From the NCBI GenBank assembly GCA_002343325.1, contig DDSG01000075.1:1-64000 (forward strand): a stretch of DNA of 64,000 nt, given 5' to 3'. Each line of letters begins with the position of its first letter. Positions within the stretch are counted from its first letter, which is position 1. Below are positions 1 through 8,022 of the stretch, one piece after another. Under the pieces are notes generated by a model. That model ran no database searches. It worked only from the letters and a program-made list of their open reading frames with translations, and was not told the origin of the DNA. The translations under genes were made by a program, and so were the position numbers. The DNA is from Phycisphaerales bacterium UBA2396. Lineage in GTDB: Bacteria; Planctomycetota; Phycisphaerae; Phycisphaerales; UBA1924.

Positions 1-60
1 CCCACGGGGGGGGGGGCGGGGGGGCGCCGGCGGCGGGGCGGGGGGAGGGGGAGCGGATCC
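1..60. other. G-rich low-complexity left edge
   Basis: The first 60 bases are almost pure guanine runs broken by a few C and A. Together with the rest of the 149 bases before the groES stop they show no gene I can support. The runs could form G-quadruplexes, or they may mark a low-quality contig end. Confidence 0.5.
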
Positions 61-149
61 GGGAGATCACCGAGAGGTGCCGCGAGGCCTGGGATGGGGC
101 AGGGGGTGGTCACGTCGCTCGGGGTGGGGTTGCGGTGGGGAGGCTTGGC

Positions 150-485
150 TTAGTCGTCGCCTCGGCGGAAGATCGCGACGACGTCCTCGACGGGGATGAC
201 GTAGAGCCGGTTATCGCCCTCAAAGTCGACCGGGATGCCGTGCTTGGGGTTGAAGAGCACGCGGTCGTACTTTTTGATGGGATAGTCGGCGTTGCGGTCG
301 ACCTCGGCGGAGACGGCGACGATGCGTCCGGTCAGGGTGGGGATTTCGATCTTGTCGGGGAGGTGAATCCCGGTCTTGGTGCGCTTTTTGTCCTCGTCCT
401 TGCGGATCAGGACGCGCTTGCCCACGGGCTCGACGGTTTCGAGGGAGCCCTCCGCCTTCTTGCTCTTGGGGGTCTCTGACGACAT
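150..485 (-). CDS. groES: GroES-type co-chaperonin (Hsp10), 111 aa
   Basis: Cytoplasmic lid of the GroEL folding chamber. The body shows the Hsp10 pattern: PVGKRVLIRKDEDKKRTKTGIHLP near residues 20-43, including a mobile-loop-like segment, then GRIVAVSAE, then YDRVLFNPKHG followed by a short C-terminal strand. Typical GroES is about 95 aa; the extra residues are a charged N-terminal tail. The frame stays open further upstream, but the ATG at 485 gives MSSETPKSKK and leaves a 52-bp divergent gap to apt, so I prefer it. No groEL is visible. Downstream on this strand lies only the G-rich window edge. The family is clear; whether this is the main GroES or a paralogue is not. Confidence 0.88.
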   Translation of the reverse strand: MSSETPKSKKAEGSLETVEPVGKRVLIRKDEDKKRTKTGIHLPDKIEIPTLTGRIVAVSAEVDRNADYPIKKYDRVLFNPKHGIPVDFEGDNRLYVIPVEDVVAIFRRGDD

Positions 486-537
486 GCCGGACTGTACGGG
501 GCTCCCCGGATCCTCGTCGGGCGGTGTATCCTCAGGC

Positions 538-1068
538 ATGATCGATCCCGCCGGGCTGCTCCGCGGCCTCATCAAAGACGTTTCCGACTTCCCCAAGCCC
601 GGCATTGTCTTCAAGGACTTCACGCCGCTGCTGAGCGATCCGCGTGCGTTGGCGCTGGCGGTTGAGTTGATGGCGAGCCCGTTCCGCGGGATGGGGGTTG
701 AGCTGGTGGTGGGCGCGGAGAGCCGCGGGTTTATCTTCGGCACGGCGATCGCGCAGGCGCTGTCGACGGGGTTTGTGCCGGTGCGTAAGCCCGGGAAGCT
801 GCCCCGGAAGGTGCGGAGCGTGGCGTACCAGTTGGAGTACGGGCAGGATCGGCTCGAAGTGCACGAGGACGCGATCCGCAAGGGGCAGCGGGTGCTGCTG
901 GTGGACGATCTGCTGGCGACGGGTGGGACGCTCGATGCGTGCGGGGAGCTGGCGGTGCAGTCGGGCGCGTCGATCGTGGGGATGACTGTGCTGATCGAGC
1001 TGGTGGGGCTGTCCGGGCGGGAGAAGCTGCGGCGGTTCGGGCCGGTGCACACCGTGCTGACGTACTGA
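538..1068 (+). CDS. apt: adenine phosphoribosyltransferase, 176 aa
   Basis: Purine salvage enzyme that converts adenine and PRPP to AMP and pyrophosphate in the cytoplasm. The type I phosphoribosyltransferase signature VLLVDDLLATGGT sits at residues 119-131. The family-specific features FPKPGIVFKDFTPLL (18-32), GAESRGFIFG (59-68) and VRKPGKLP (82-89) are all present. Length matches the family (170-180 aa). The ATG at 538 gives the canonical beginning MIDPAGLLRGLIKDV. The gene is divergent from groES, so the 52 bp between them must carry both promoters. Confidence 0.96.
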   Translation: MIDPAGLLRGLIKDVSDFPKPGIVFKDFTPLLSDPRALALAVELMASPFRGMGVELVVGAESRGFIFGTAIAQALSTGFVPVRKPGKLPRKVRSVAYQLEYGQDRLEVHEDAIRKGQRVLLVDDLLATGGTLDACGELAVQSGASIVGMTVLIELVGLSGREKLRRFGPVHTVLTY

Positions 1069-1161
1069 GCTCACGGGAAGAGGTGGGTGGTGAAGGGGAG
1101 GCGAGCGCCCGGAGAAGCCGTGCGCGCGGTGCCGGGTGTGGTGTGTGTTGGGGAAAAGCAC

Positions 1162-1193
1162 AACGGCCCGCCGGGAGTTCCCGACGGGCCGTT
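1162..1193 (-). terminator. Rho-independent terminator downstream of the PEP-CTERM gene
   Basis: A 15-bp stem with one mismatch (AACGGCCCG on one side, CGGGCCGTT on the other) is followed on the minus strand by GTGCTTTTCC. It lies 50 bp past the stop of the minus-strand PEP-CTERM gene. A short GGTTTC run on the other side could let it also stop transcripts from apt. Confidence 0.75.
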
Positions 1194-1243
1194 GGTTTCA
1201 AGCTGTCATCCGAACCAAGAGGCTTTGGCCTCGAGGTGGAGGA

Positions 1244-1921
1244 TTAGCGGCTGCGGCGGCGACCGGCGACCAGCCCGCCCAGGCCGACGAGCGCCAGGGT
1301 GGCGGGCGTCGGGATCACGTTGATGGCGGCGCCATCGATCGAGACGTTCTGGGTGTTGGTCGGACGGGTGGAGTTGGCCGTGGCGTAGAGACCCACGACG
1401 CCGCCCTTGAGCTGATCGAGGGGCGAGGAGAGGTTGATCGTGCGGACCGAACCGTCAGCGCCCAGGGTGATCGTGAAGCGGTAGACGAGGGCGGGGTTGT
1501 CGGTCTTGAAGGCGGGGCCCGCGGAGACCGGGTCACGCTGCGTGCTGGCGATACCGGCGTTCACGCTGTTGCCAGCGTCGTTGGCCGCGTCGATGCGGAA
1601 CGAGCTGCCGGAGGTGTAGACCTGCTGCGTGGCGGCGCCGAAGTTGAAGCCAGCCTGACGGCCGTTGTCGCCGCCCGTGATGGAGACCGAGTCACCGGCA
1701 GCCAGGTTGTTGCCCTGGATGTTGTACACCGCGCCACCGAAGCCGTAGGCGTCGGTGAAGCCGATGAACATGGCGGCCTGGACGGTCGCGCCGGGGAGGA
1801 CGTCAACGCTGTTGACCCAGCTCTCGCCGTTCCAGACCTTGAGGTCGAGGGTGGCGGTCTGCGCCTGAGCGCCAGCAGCGATACCAGCCAGAGCAACGAA
1901 ACCAGCAATCATCTTCTTCAT
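1244..1921 (-). CDS. secreted PEP-CTERM-like sorted protein, 225 aa
   Basis: Exported protein of unknown function. It has a signal peptide (MKKMIAGFVALAGIAAGAQAQ) and a C-terminal sorting tail: PTPATLALVGLGGLVAGRRRSR has the short Pro motif, hydrophobic helix and arginine cluster expected of a PEP-CTERM/exosortase substrate, in the PTPA form common in planctomycetes. The middle, about 180 residues, is Gly/Asn/Thr rich with no recognised domain. The ATG at 1921 is preceded by GAGGAG at good spacing. A terminator lies downstream. No exosortase gene is in the window. Confidence 0.8.
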   Translation of the reverse strand: MKKMIAGFVALAGIAAGAQAQTATLDLKVWNGESWVNSVDVLPGATVQAAMFIGFTDAYGFGGAVYNIQGNNLAAGDSVSITGGDNGRQAGFNFGAATQQVYTSGSSFRIDAANDAGNSVNAGIASTQRDPVSAGPAFKTDNPALVYRFTITLGADGSVRTINLSSPLDQLKGGVVGLYATANSTRPTNTQNVSIDGAAINVIPTPATLALVGLGGLVAGRRRSR

Positions 1922-2213
1922 AACTATCTCCTCACACTTCTTCAGGATGACCCGAAACCGGAGTTCTGTGAGAACGAACGACTCGTTCCTGACCCGTGTC
2001 AAACATGCCCCACGCTGTGGGTTTTGCCACCCGTTTTGCAGATTGGGCCGCATTTTTCGATTTTGACGGCGGTTTCGCCCACCAAGATCGGTGCATGTTC
2101 GGTCTGCACGTAATCGTTATTGGACTTTCCGTGGCCAAGTATGGCCGAAAATGGTGGATTGAAGCCTGGCCACGCCATACCTAGCCCTGTGGAGCCATTC
2201 GGCGATCGACACG
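1922..2213. other. long upstream region of the PEP-CTERM gene
   Basis: About 290 bp without a credible gene, between the start of the PEP-CTERM gene and the cysteine dioxygenase terminator. On the minus strand it holds a consensus TTGACA box at 1997-2002, but I see no good -10 box at normal spacing. Two adjacent inverted repeats follow (1963-1988, listed separately). Confidence 0.45.
1963..1988 (-). promoter_or_regulatory. candidate double operator upstream of the PEP-CTERM gene
   Basis: Two perfect inverted repeats abut: GTTCT-GTG-AGAAC at 1963-1975 and GAACGA-C-TCGTTC at 1976-1988. They begin 42 bp upstream of the start codon and just downstream of a TTGACA box at 1997-2002. The GTTC/GAAC half-sites look like a binding site for a dimeric repressor. 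They superficially recall Gram-positive LexA boxes, but the spacing is five bases rather than four. Function is inferred only. Confidence 0.35.
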
Positions 2214-2238
2214 AAAAAACCACCCTTGTGGGTGGTTT
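2214..2238 (-). terminator. terminator of the cysteine dioxygenase gene
   Basis: Inverted repeat ACCACCC-TTGT-GGGTGGT (2219-2236), extended by flanking A/T pairs and followed on the minus strand by TTTTTTCG. It lies 35 bp past the stop codon at 2274. Confidence 0.85.
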
Positions 2239-2273
2239 GTGGGGACCTCGTGGGTTGCGGCGGGGAGCGTGGG

Positions 2274-2828
2274 TTAGCAGGGGCACTCGGGGCCGGGGGA
2301 GCAGAGGGCGTCGTAGGTGTTCATTTTCTTGATGGGTGTGGAGTAGATGTGGAGGGTGATGAGGTCGTGGCCGGGCGCCTGCATGTTGGCGACCTGGTGG
2401 ATGTCGGCGTCTTCGGCGGCGCAGACGTATCCGGGCGACATCTCGATGGTTTGGGCCGGGCAGATGAGCCCGCTGGGGGTGAGGGTGTAGCGGATTTCGG
2501 TGCCGGTGCCTTCGATGACGCGGAAGGCGCAGGAGGAGCCGCGATGATCGTGGATGGGGGTGCAGTGCCCGGAGCGCCAGGTGAGGGCGAGGAGCTCGAA
2601 ATACGGGGAATGGGCGATGATGTTGCGTTTGTAGGACTTGGTGCCGAAGAGGCAGACGGGCTCGAGATCTTCGCGGGTGACGCTGACGCGTGAGAGGTGT
2701 GAGGCGAGGATGGAGAGGTCGGCCCGGGCGGAGATGGAACCGAGATAGCCGATGAGTTCGGCGAGCTTGGGGAAACGCTGCTGGGCTGAGAGGGTGTCGC
2801 AGCCCGGTTTACAGTCGATGGTGGCCAT
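2274..2828 (-). CDS. cysteine dioxygenase, 184 aa
   Basis: Non-haem iron enzyme that oxidises L-cysteine to cysteine sulfinate. The iron ligands H93, H95 (TPIHDHRGSSC) and H144 (DIHQVAN) are in place. So are the substrate-pocket YKRN (66-69) and the LTWRSGH strand. C100 and Y162 (LHIYSTP) sit where the mammalian enzyme forms its Cys93-Tyr157 crosslink; most bacterial homologues have Gly at the Cys position. The C-terminus CSPGPECPC is Cys-rich and unusual. The ATG at 2828 has CAGGAG 7 bases upstream. The product could feed a sulfite/sulfate pathway, and a YeiH-type exporter lies 4 kb away. Confidence 0.85.
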   Translation of the reverse strand: MATIDCKPGCDTLSAQQRFPKLAELIGYLGSISARADLSILASHLSRVSVTREDLEPVCLFGTKSYKRNIIAHSPYFELLALTWRSGHCTPIHDHRGSSCAFRVIEGTGTEIRYTLTPSGLICPAQTIEMSPGYVCAAEDADIHQVANMQAPGHDLITLHIYSTPIKKMNTYDALCSPGPECPC

Positions 2829-2889
2829 GGAGCGTCTCCTGGATGAGCCACGATCCTACCGCGCGGGGTGGCGGCGTTACAACGCGGGC

Positions 2890-3801
2890 TCAGGCGTTTC
2901 GCGTGTGAGGAGCGGGGGAGCGTTCCATCATGCCGGCGGCCCAGGTGTTGCCGACGGGGACGCCGAGGAAGGCACCGGCGAGCCAATCGAGGGGCATGAG
3001 GCGTGCGAGGGGGACGAGCTGGACGGGGGCGTTGGAGCCGACCGCCTTGGCGGCCTGGGGGAGGGCGTCGGCGTGGAAATATCGGGCGATGAGGACGCCC
3101 AGGACGCCGACGAGGAGGACAGCGACAACGGCGTGGATGAGGCGGGGGGGTTGGCCGCCGAGGCGGTTGGCGGAGGCGAGGTGGGAGGCGGCCCCGGCGG
3201 CGATGCCGGCGAGGAGGGCGGCGAAGAGGGATTGGCCGCGGTAGTCCGAGAAGGCGACGATCCAGGCGATGACGGCGGCGGCGGCGGCGGCGGCGAGGAG
3301 CGAGCCGACGGCCCAGCCCCAGGAGAGGGAACGAAGCGTGGGGGAGATGCCTGGGGGCGGGGCGATGGCGGGGCCTTGCAGGCCGCCCTCTTCGGCGGCG
3401 ACTGGGGAAAGCCCCTCGATGATGGCGGCGGCGAGGAGGCCCAGAACGAGGAAGAGGGCGGCTTCGCCGACGAGGCGGTTGGCGGTGAGGATGGGGTCGC
3501 CGAGGGTGAAGGCCTGATGGGGCCCGATGGAAGCGAAGGCGGGCCAGGCCAGGACGAGCCCGGCGACGACGAGGCCTCTGCCGCGGCCGAAAAAGCGCCC
3601 GGAGGCGAGCCCTGCGGCGAGGGCGAGGAGGATGATGGCGAGTGCGGCGCCCGCGCCGAGGAGTGGGTTGCTGGCGGTGAGTGGGGAGGGGTAGGGTGAG
3701 CCGAGCGGCCCGGAGAGGGAGGAGAGCGTCCAGGCGGCGAGAGGGCCCAGGATGAGGAGGGCGGCGAGGGAGTCAAACCACTTGAAGAGCCCGTTGGACA
3801 T
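2890..3801 (-). CDS. multi-pass membrane protein of unknown function, 303 aa
   Basis: Not recognised. The protein is built of about eight Ala/Leu-rich hydrophobic segments, beginning with LAALLILGPLAAWTLSSL, separated by short Gly/Pro loops. A conserved-looking loop reads GPHQAFTLGDPILTANRLVGE. An alanine run (AAAAAAAAVIAW) lies mid-protein. I start at the ATG at 3801 (MSNGLFKWFDSLA) because the upstream in-frame codons would run towards the next gene. Stand-alone, 20 bp downstream of the nadB-lipoprotein pair and possibly co-transcribed with it. Confidence 0.7.
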   Translation of the reverse strand: MSNGLFKWFDSLAALLILGPLAAWTLSSLSGPLGSPYPSPLTASNPLLGAGAALAIILLALAAGLASGRFFGRGRGLVVAGLVLAWPAFASIGPHQAFTLGDPILTANRLVGEAALFLVLGLLAAAIIEGLSPVAAEEGGLQGPAIAPPPGISPTLRSLSWGWAVGSLLAAAAAAAVIAWIVAFSDYRGQSLFAALLAGIAAGAASHLASANRLGGQPPRLIHAVVAVLLVGVLGVLIARYFHADALPQAAKAVGSNAPVQLVPLARLMPLDWLAGAFLGVPVGNTWAAGMMERSPAPHTRNA

Positions 3802-3821
3802 GCGGCGATGATATCGGCCGC

Positions 3822-4412
3822 TTAGCCCGGGTCCCGTGAGCCGCGGGGGATGAACCATCGGAGGCGGAAGTTGCCTCGCTCAAAGACCATGTCGAAGCCG
3901 ATGAGGGGGAGCGTTCGAGCGGGGCGGCCGTCGAGTTTGAGGCGGAAGGTGTTGGGCCCGATGGTGGTCAGGAAGAGCCCCGGGGTGAGTTCGCCGGCGG
4001 GCATGAAGTCGAAGAGGGCCTGAATGTCGTCGCGTTGGGCCTTGAGGGTGGTGAAGGCCTCGAGGGGGCTGAGCCCGCGCTGGATGAACTCTTGTCTTGT
4101 GCGTTCGCTGAGGACATCGCGGACGAAGAGCTCGGGGAGATCTTCGTCGAGGGTGATGACGATGTTTCGCATGAGCTGGCGGGGAGCGCGAGCGAGGAGT
4201 TCCTTGGAGCCGTCGGGCTTTTCGACGAGGGTCTTTTCGTCGGGGATGTACTGGATGCCGCCGCGGGAAGGGGGGAGGACGGGCTCCTGCCCTGTGACCG
4301 CGTTGGGGAGCCCGGCGAGAGGCGGGTTGTAGGAGACGATGCGTTCTTCGACGCAACCCGGGAGTGCCGCGGCGGCGAGGAGCAGCGAGAGATGGATGGA
4401 GCGGGGTTTCAT
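3822..4412 (-). CDS. predicted lipoprotein, 196 aa
   Basis: Exported protein anchored by lipid. The N-terminus MKPRSIHLSLLLAAAALPGC is a type II signal peptide with the lipobox LPGC, Cys20 being the lipidated residue. The mature part has no domain I recognise. It has charged helices (ITLDEDLPELFVRDVLSERTR) and a C-terminal strand segment (FRLRWFIPRGSRD). Its ATG overlaps the TGA of nadB (ATGA at 4409-4412), so it is translationally coupled to NAD biosynthesis, though no functional link is evident. Confidence 0.72.
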   Translation of the reverse strand: MKPRSIHLSLLLAAAALPGCVEERIVSYNPPLAGLPNAVTGQEPVLPPSRGGIQYIPDEKTLVEKPDGSKELLARAPRQLMRNIVITLDEDLPELFVRDVLSERTRQEFIQRGLSPLEAFTTLKAQRDDIQALFDFMPAGELTPGLFLTTIGPNTFRLKLDGRPARTLPLIGFDMVFERGNFRLRWFIPRGSRDPG

Positions 4413-6079
4413 CGTGCCGGGACGGAGTCGGGTGAGGATCGGCCCTTGCGGATGAGATCGTGGACGGCCAGATCGGAGCGTGGTTCCGGAAAGTCGGTTC
4501 GTCGGTGGCAGCCACGGGATTCCTCGCGCCAGAGGGCGGAGCGGGCGAGTGCTGCGCCGACGAGGAGCATGTTCTGGACTTCCCACCCGGGGACTTCGTC
4601 GAAGATTTTGTCGAGGGTGTAGCGGGCCCAGAAGTCGAGCATGTGGACGCCGTCGCGGAGGCGGGCGCCGGTGCGTTGGAGCCCGACGTTTTTCCACATA
4701 GCGGAGCGGAGGCTGGATCGGACGTCGTCGAGGTCCAGCTCGCCGTGGTCGCTGGGTCGGATGTCGGAGACGATGGGGACGGGCGCGGGGCGAGCGGGCG
4801 CGAAACCGGGCGGTGCGGCGGAGGAGCCGACCTTCATTTCCTCGGCGGTTCGGCCGGCGATTTCGCCAAGAACGAGCCCTTCGAGGAGCGAGTTGCTGGC
4901 GAGGCGATTGGCGCCGTGGAGCCCGCAGGAGGCGGACTCGCCGACGGCGTAGAGCCCGGGAACGTCGGTGCGGGCGGCGAGGTCGGTGCGCACGCCGCCG
5001 ACCATGTAGTGCGCGGCGGGGTGGACGGGGATGAGGTCTTTGGCGGGGTCGAGGTCGAAGCGGCCGAGGGTGGCGGCGATGCCGGGGAAGCGACCGGCGA
5101 AGTTGGGGATGTGGCGGCAATCGAGGCGAACGGAAGAGCCGCCTTGTTTGGCGATCTGAGCGACGATGGCGGCGGCGACGATGTCGCGCGGGGCGAGCTC
5201 GGCGAGCGGGTGAACGTCGCGCATGAATCGGTGGCCGCTGTCGTCGAGGAGGTGGGCGCCTTCGCCGCGGACGGCTTCGGAGATGAGGGCGCGGGTGGCG
5301 CCGGGGAGGTAGAGGCAGGTGGGGTGGAACTGGACGAAGGCCATGTCGGCGAGGGTGGCGCCGGCGCGGTAGGCGAGCGCGATGCCGTCGGCGGTGGCCT
5401 GGGGCGGGTTGGTGGTCTCGCGGAAGACGACGCCCGCGCCGCCGGTGGCGAGGATGGTGGCTTTGGCCCAGATCATCTGGAGGCCGTACTTGGGGTGGTG
5501 GGTGATGGCGCCCATGACGGGCGCGCCGACCTCTCGGCTCGGGGTGATGAGGTCGAGGGCGAAGCAGTTCTCGAAGAGGCGGAGGTTGTCGGTGTGACGG
5601 ACGCGCTCGATGACGACGCGCTGGATCTCTTTGCCTGTGGCGTCGCCTTGGGCGTGGAGGATTCGGGCGGCGGAATGTCCGCCTTCGAGCCCCATGGCGA
5701 GCGAGCCGCCGGGGTTTCGATCGAACTCGGCGCCCCAGGCGAGGAGTTCCTCGAGCCTGGGCTTGGCGGCGGAGCAGACGAGTCGGACGGCGGGTTCGTC
5801 GCAGAGACCCGCGCCGGCGACGAGGGTGTCGCGGATGTGGTCTTCGACGGTGTCGCTGCCGCCAAGGACGCCGGCGACGCCGCCCTGTGCCCAGGCGGTG
5901 TTGGTGTGGCGGAGGTCTCCCTTGGCGAGGAGGATGGTGTCGCCGTGGGCGGCAGCGGCGATGGCGGCGCGGCATCCGGCGACGCCCGCGCCGATCACCA
6001 GGGTGTCGGTGAAGATCTGCGGGAGCAGGGACGAACGGAACGGGATGAGGTAGCGACGGTCGTCGAAGATCGCGTCCAT
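4409..6079 (-). CDS. nadB: L-aspartate oxidase, 556 aa
   Basis: FAD enzyme oxidising L-aspartate to iminoaspartate, the first step of de novo NAD synthesis. The dinucleotide-binding GAGVAGCRAA lies near residues 30-39. Family motifs follow in order: TNTAWAQGGVAGVL, LEGGHSAARILHA, QFHPTCLY, ISEAVRGEGAHL, PAAHYMVGGVRTD and the C-terminal FAD segment GANRLASNSLLEGLVLG, then the helical domain (LDLDDVRSSLRSAMWKNVG). Length is normal for NadB. It is distinguished from succinate dehydrogenase flavoprotein by PAAHYMVGGVRTD and the lack of partner subunits. nadA and nadC are not in the window. Confidence 0.95.
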   Translation of the reverse strand: MDAIFDDRRYLIPFRSSLLPQIFTDTLVIGAGVAGCRAAIAAAAHGDTILLAKGDLRHTNTAWAQGGVAGVLGGSDTVEDHIRDTLVAGAGLCDEPAVRLVCSAAKPRLEELLAWGAEFDRNPGGSLAMGLEGGHSAARILHAQGDATGKEIQRVVIERVRHTDNLRLFENCFALDLITPSREVGAPVMGAITHHPKYGLQMIWAKATILATGGAGVVFRETTNPPQATADGIALAYRAGATLADMAFVQFHPTCLYLPGATRALISEAVRGEGAHLLDDSGHRFMRDVHPLAELAPRDIVAAAIVAQIAKQGGSSVRLDCRHIPNFAGRFPGIAATLGRFDLDPAKDLIPVHPAAHYMVGGVRTDLAARTDVPGLYAVGESASCGLHGANRLASNSLLEGLVLGEIAGRTAEEMKVGSSAAPPGFAPARPAPVPIVSDIRPSDHGELDLDDVRSSLRSAMWKNVGLQRTGARLRDGVHMLDFWARYTLDKIFDEVPGWEVQNMLLVGAALARSALWREESRGCHRRTDFPEPRSDLAVHDLIRKGRSSPDSVPAR

Positions 6080-6097
6080 GTGGGTGGAGGGTAGTCG

Positions 6098-6898
6098 TCA
6101 GCGGGCGTGCAGCGCGTGGAGCGCGATGCCGGCGGCGACGACCAGATTGAGTGAATCCACGCCGGCGCGCATGGGGATGCGGATGCGGAGGTCGGAAGCC
6201 TCGATTACGTCGTCGGGAAGCCCGGGCCCCTCGGCACCGACGAGGAGGGCGACGCGTGCGTTTGCGAGCGACGCGGCGGCCTCGGGTAGGTCGATCGCGC
6301 GGGGGTGGGGGGTCAGGGCGGCGACGACCAGCCCGCGTGCACGGAGGCGGTCGATCGTCGCGGGATCGATCGGGCATGCGGCGAAAGGCACGCGGAGCGC
6401 GTGACCCATGGAGACGCGGATGACCTTGCGGTAAAGAGGATCGCAGCAGCCTTGCGCGACGAGCAGGCACGATCCTTGCGGGGCGAGGGCCGAGAGCGTA
6501 CGGAAGAGCCCGCCCATGTTGTCGTAGTTGGAGACACCTTGGGCGACGAGGGCGAGCGGGGCGGTGGCGGCGAGGTCGAAGGGGTCGGTCTGCGGGCCAC
6601 GCTCGCCCAGCGCGAGTACGCCGCGGTGAAAGTCATAGCCGATGACGCGGTCGATCACGCCGGGCTCGGCGACGAAGATCTGGGCGCTCGGGTTGTTGGC
6701 GAGGGCGAGGGGCGCGAGGTGATCCGCCTTGGCGGGTGTGAGGAGAAGGCTTTGGACGCGGAAGGGCGAGGCGAGCAGTTGCCGGACGACGAGTTCGCCC
6801 TCGGCGACAAAGAGACGTTCGCGTCGCGGATCGTCGGCGACTTTGAGGGACTGGTAGGGTGCGAGCCGAGGATCGGCGGGGTCGTTGATGCGGTGCAT
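6098..6898 (-). CDS. SpoU/TrmH-family RNA 2'-O-methyltransferase, 266 aa
   Basis: SAM-dependent methyltransferase of the knotted SPOUT fold. An N-terminal substrate-binding domain contains LFVAEGELVVRQLL. The catalytic half has QGVSNYDNMGGLFRTLSAL (motif 1), LLVGAEGPGLPDDVI (motif 2) and IPMRAGVDSLNLVVAAGIAL (motif 3 with the knot). Target (tRNA or rRNA) cannot be told from sequence. The start is set at the ATG at 6898 (MHRINDPADPRLAPY), a usual beginning for the family. The gene lies 11 bp downstream of the YeiH-type gene on the same strand. Confidence 0.88.
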   Translation of the reverse strand: MHRINDPADPRLAPYQSLKVADDPRRERLFVAEGELVVRQLLASPFRVQSLLLTPAKADHLAPLALANNPSAQIFVAEPGVIDRVIGYDFHRGVLALGERGPQTDPFDLAATAPLALVAQGVSNYDNMGGLFRTLSALAPQGSCLLVAQGCCDPLYRKVIRVSMGHALRVPFAACPIDPATIDRLRARGLVVAALTPHPRAIDLPEAAASLANARVALLVGAEGPGLPDDVIEASDLRIRIPMRAGVDSLNLVVAAGIALHALHAR

Positions 6899-6909
6899 CC
6901 GGGGGATCC

Positions 6910-7911
6910 TCAGGCGATGGTGAGCCTCACGACGGCGAGGGAGGCGAGGCTGATGAGGACCCAGAGCGAGAGGCCCAGGACAAAGGCACGCCACCCGACG
7001 GAGGCGAGGGTTTTCTTGGACAGCCCCAGGCCGATGAGGAAGAGGGCAAAGGCCATGCCGTGGGTCGCGGCGGGCTTGATCCAGTCGGTGTGGACGGGGC
7101 CGATCTGCGGGAAAAGTGTGCGGACGGCTGAGGCGACCACGAAGAGAAGGACAAAGAGCGGGACGGGCGAGCCGCGGGATGCTTTGCGGTCGCTGGAGCG
7201 AGCGAGGGAGAAGCCGATGGCGAGGCAGATGGGTGCGATCCAGAGGGCGCGGGCGAGCTTGACGGCGGTGGCGATGGTCTGCGCGTCGGAGCCTTCGGCG
7301 GGCGGGGGGGTGATTTCCTTGAATCGGCCTGAGGCGCCGACGACGGAGGAGACGTCGTGGATGGAGATGGCGCTCCAGACGCCGAACTGCGCGTGGGACA
7401 TGTGCATGAGGTCGCCGAGCCAGGGGAGGAGGTAAAGCCCGGCGGCGTTGAGGAGGAAGACGACGCCTGTGGCGACGGCGATCTCGGCGGAGGTGGCGCC
7501 GATGACGCCGGAAACGGCGGCGATGGCGGACCCGCCGCAGATCGCGGTGCCGGAGGAGAGGAGCGTGGTAATGGGTTTACCGATGCCGAGCATTGAGCCG
7601 AGGGCGTATCCGGCGGCGAAGGTGAGCACGATGGTGCCGAAGGCGAAGGCGATGCCGGTGCCTCCGGCGCGGGCGAGCTCGTGGAGGCTCAGGCCAAGCC
7701 CGAGCACGACGACGCAAGCCTGCAGAACGAATCGTGAGAGCGACTTGGTCCAGGGGAGGGTCGAGGCGTCGGCGAGCCCGAGCAAGGCGAAGAGCATGCC
7801 CAGCGGGAGGGCGTATTCGGGCCTGCCCCAGGGCGAGAGGCAGAGGAGAAGCCCAACGGCGACGCAGGCGAGAGCGGCGGGGGGGCCGAGTTGGCGTGTT
7901 GGCGTGGTCAC
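6910..7911 (-). CDS. YeiH-family putative sulfate exporter, 333 aa
   Basis: Inner-membrane protein with about ten hydrophobic segments. The family hallmark is SSGTAICGGSAIAAVSGVIGA, preceded by a GLGLSLHELARAG helix. WSAISIHDVSSVVGA and the C-terminal TLFPQIGPVHTDWIKPAATHGMAFALFLIGLGL are also typical. The family is annotated as putative sulfate exporters; transport has been proposed mainly from sulfonate pathways, so the substrate here is inferred. No ATG fits the N-terminus. The GTG at 7911 (VTTPTRQLGPPAAL) gives a normal length, with a weak ribosome site. Confidence 0.82.
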   Translation of the reverse strand: MTTPTRQLGPPAALACVAVGLLLCLSPWGRPEYALPLGMLFALLGLADASTLPWTKSLSRFVLQACVVVLGLGLSLHELARAGGTGIAFAFGTIVLTFAAGYALGSMLGIGKPITTLLSSGTAICGGSAIAAVSGVIGATSAEIAVATGVVFLLNAAGLYLLPWLGDLMHMSHAQFGVWSAISIHDVSSVVGASGRFKEITPPPAEGSDAQTIATAVKLARALWIAPICLAIGFSLARSSDRKASRGSPVPLFVLLFVVASAVRTLFPQIGPVHTDWIKPAATHGMAFALFLIGLGLSKKTLASVGWRAFVLGLSLWVLISLASLAVVRLTIA

Positions 7912-8022
7912 GCGGCGGTTCCGAGGGGCGAGCGGGAGGGCGTCGATGGGGAGGGGGGGTAGCGTACCCTGCGGAAGGTTGGTCGGGCCGAGAAGGCCTG
8001 ATGAGCCCAGGAGAACGCCCGG

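Noticed and set aside
3822..6470. Very long Arg/Pro-rich open frame overlapping nadB and the RNA methyltransferase on the minus strand
   Set aside because: It is a shadow frame caused by high GC. Its composition is almost all Arg, Pro and His except where it becomes the real lipoprotein (3822-4412).
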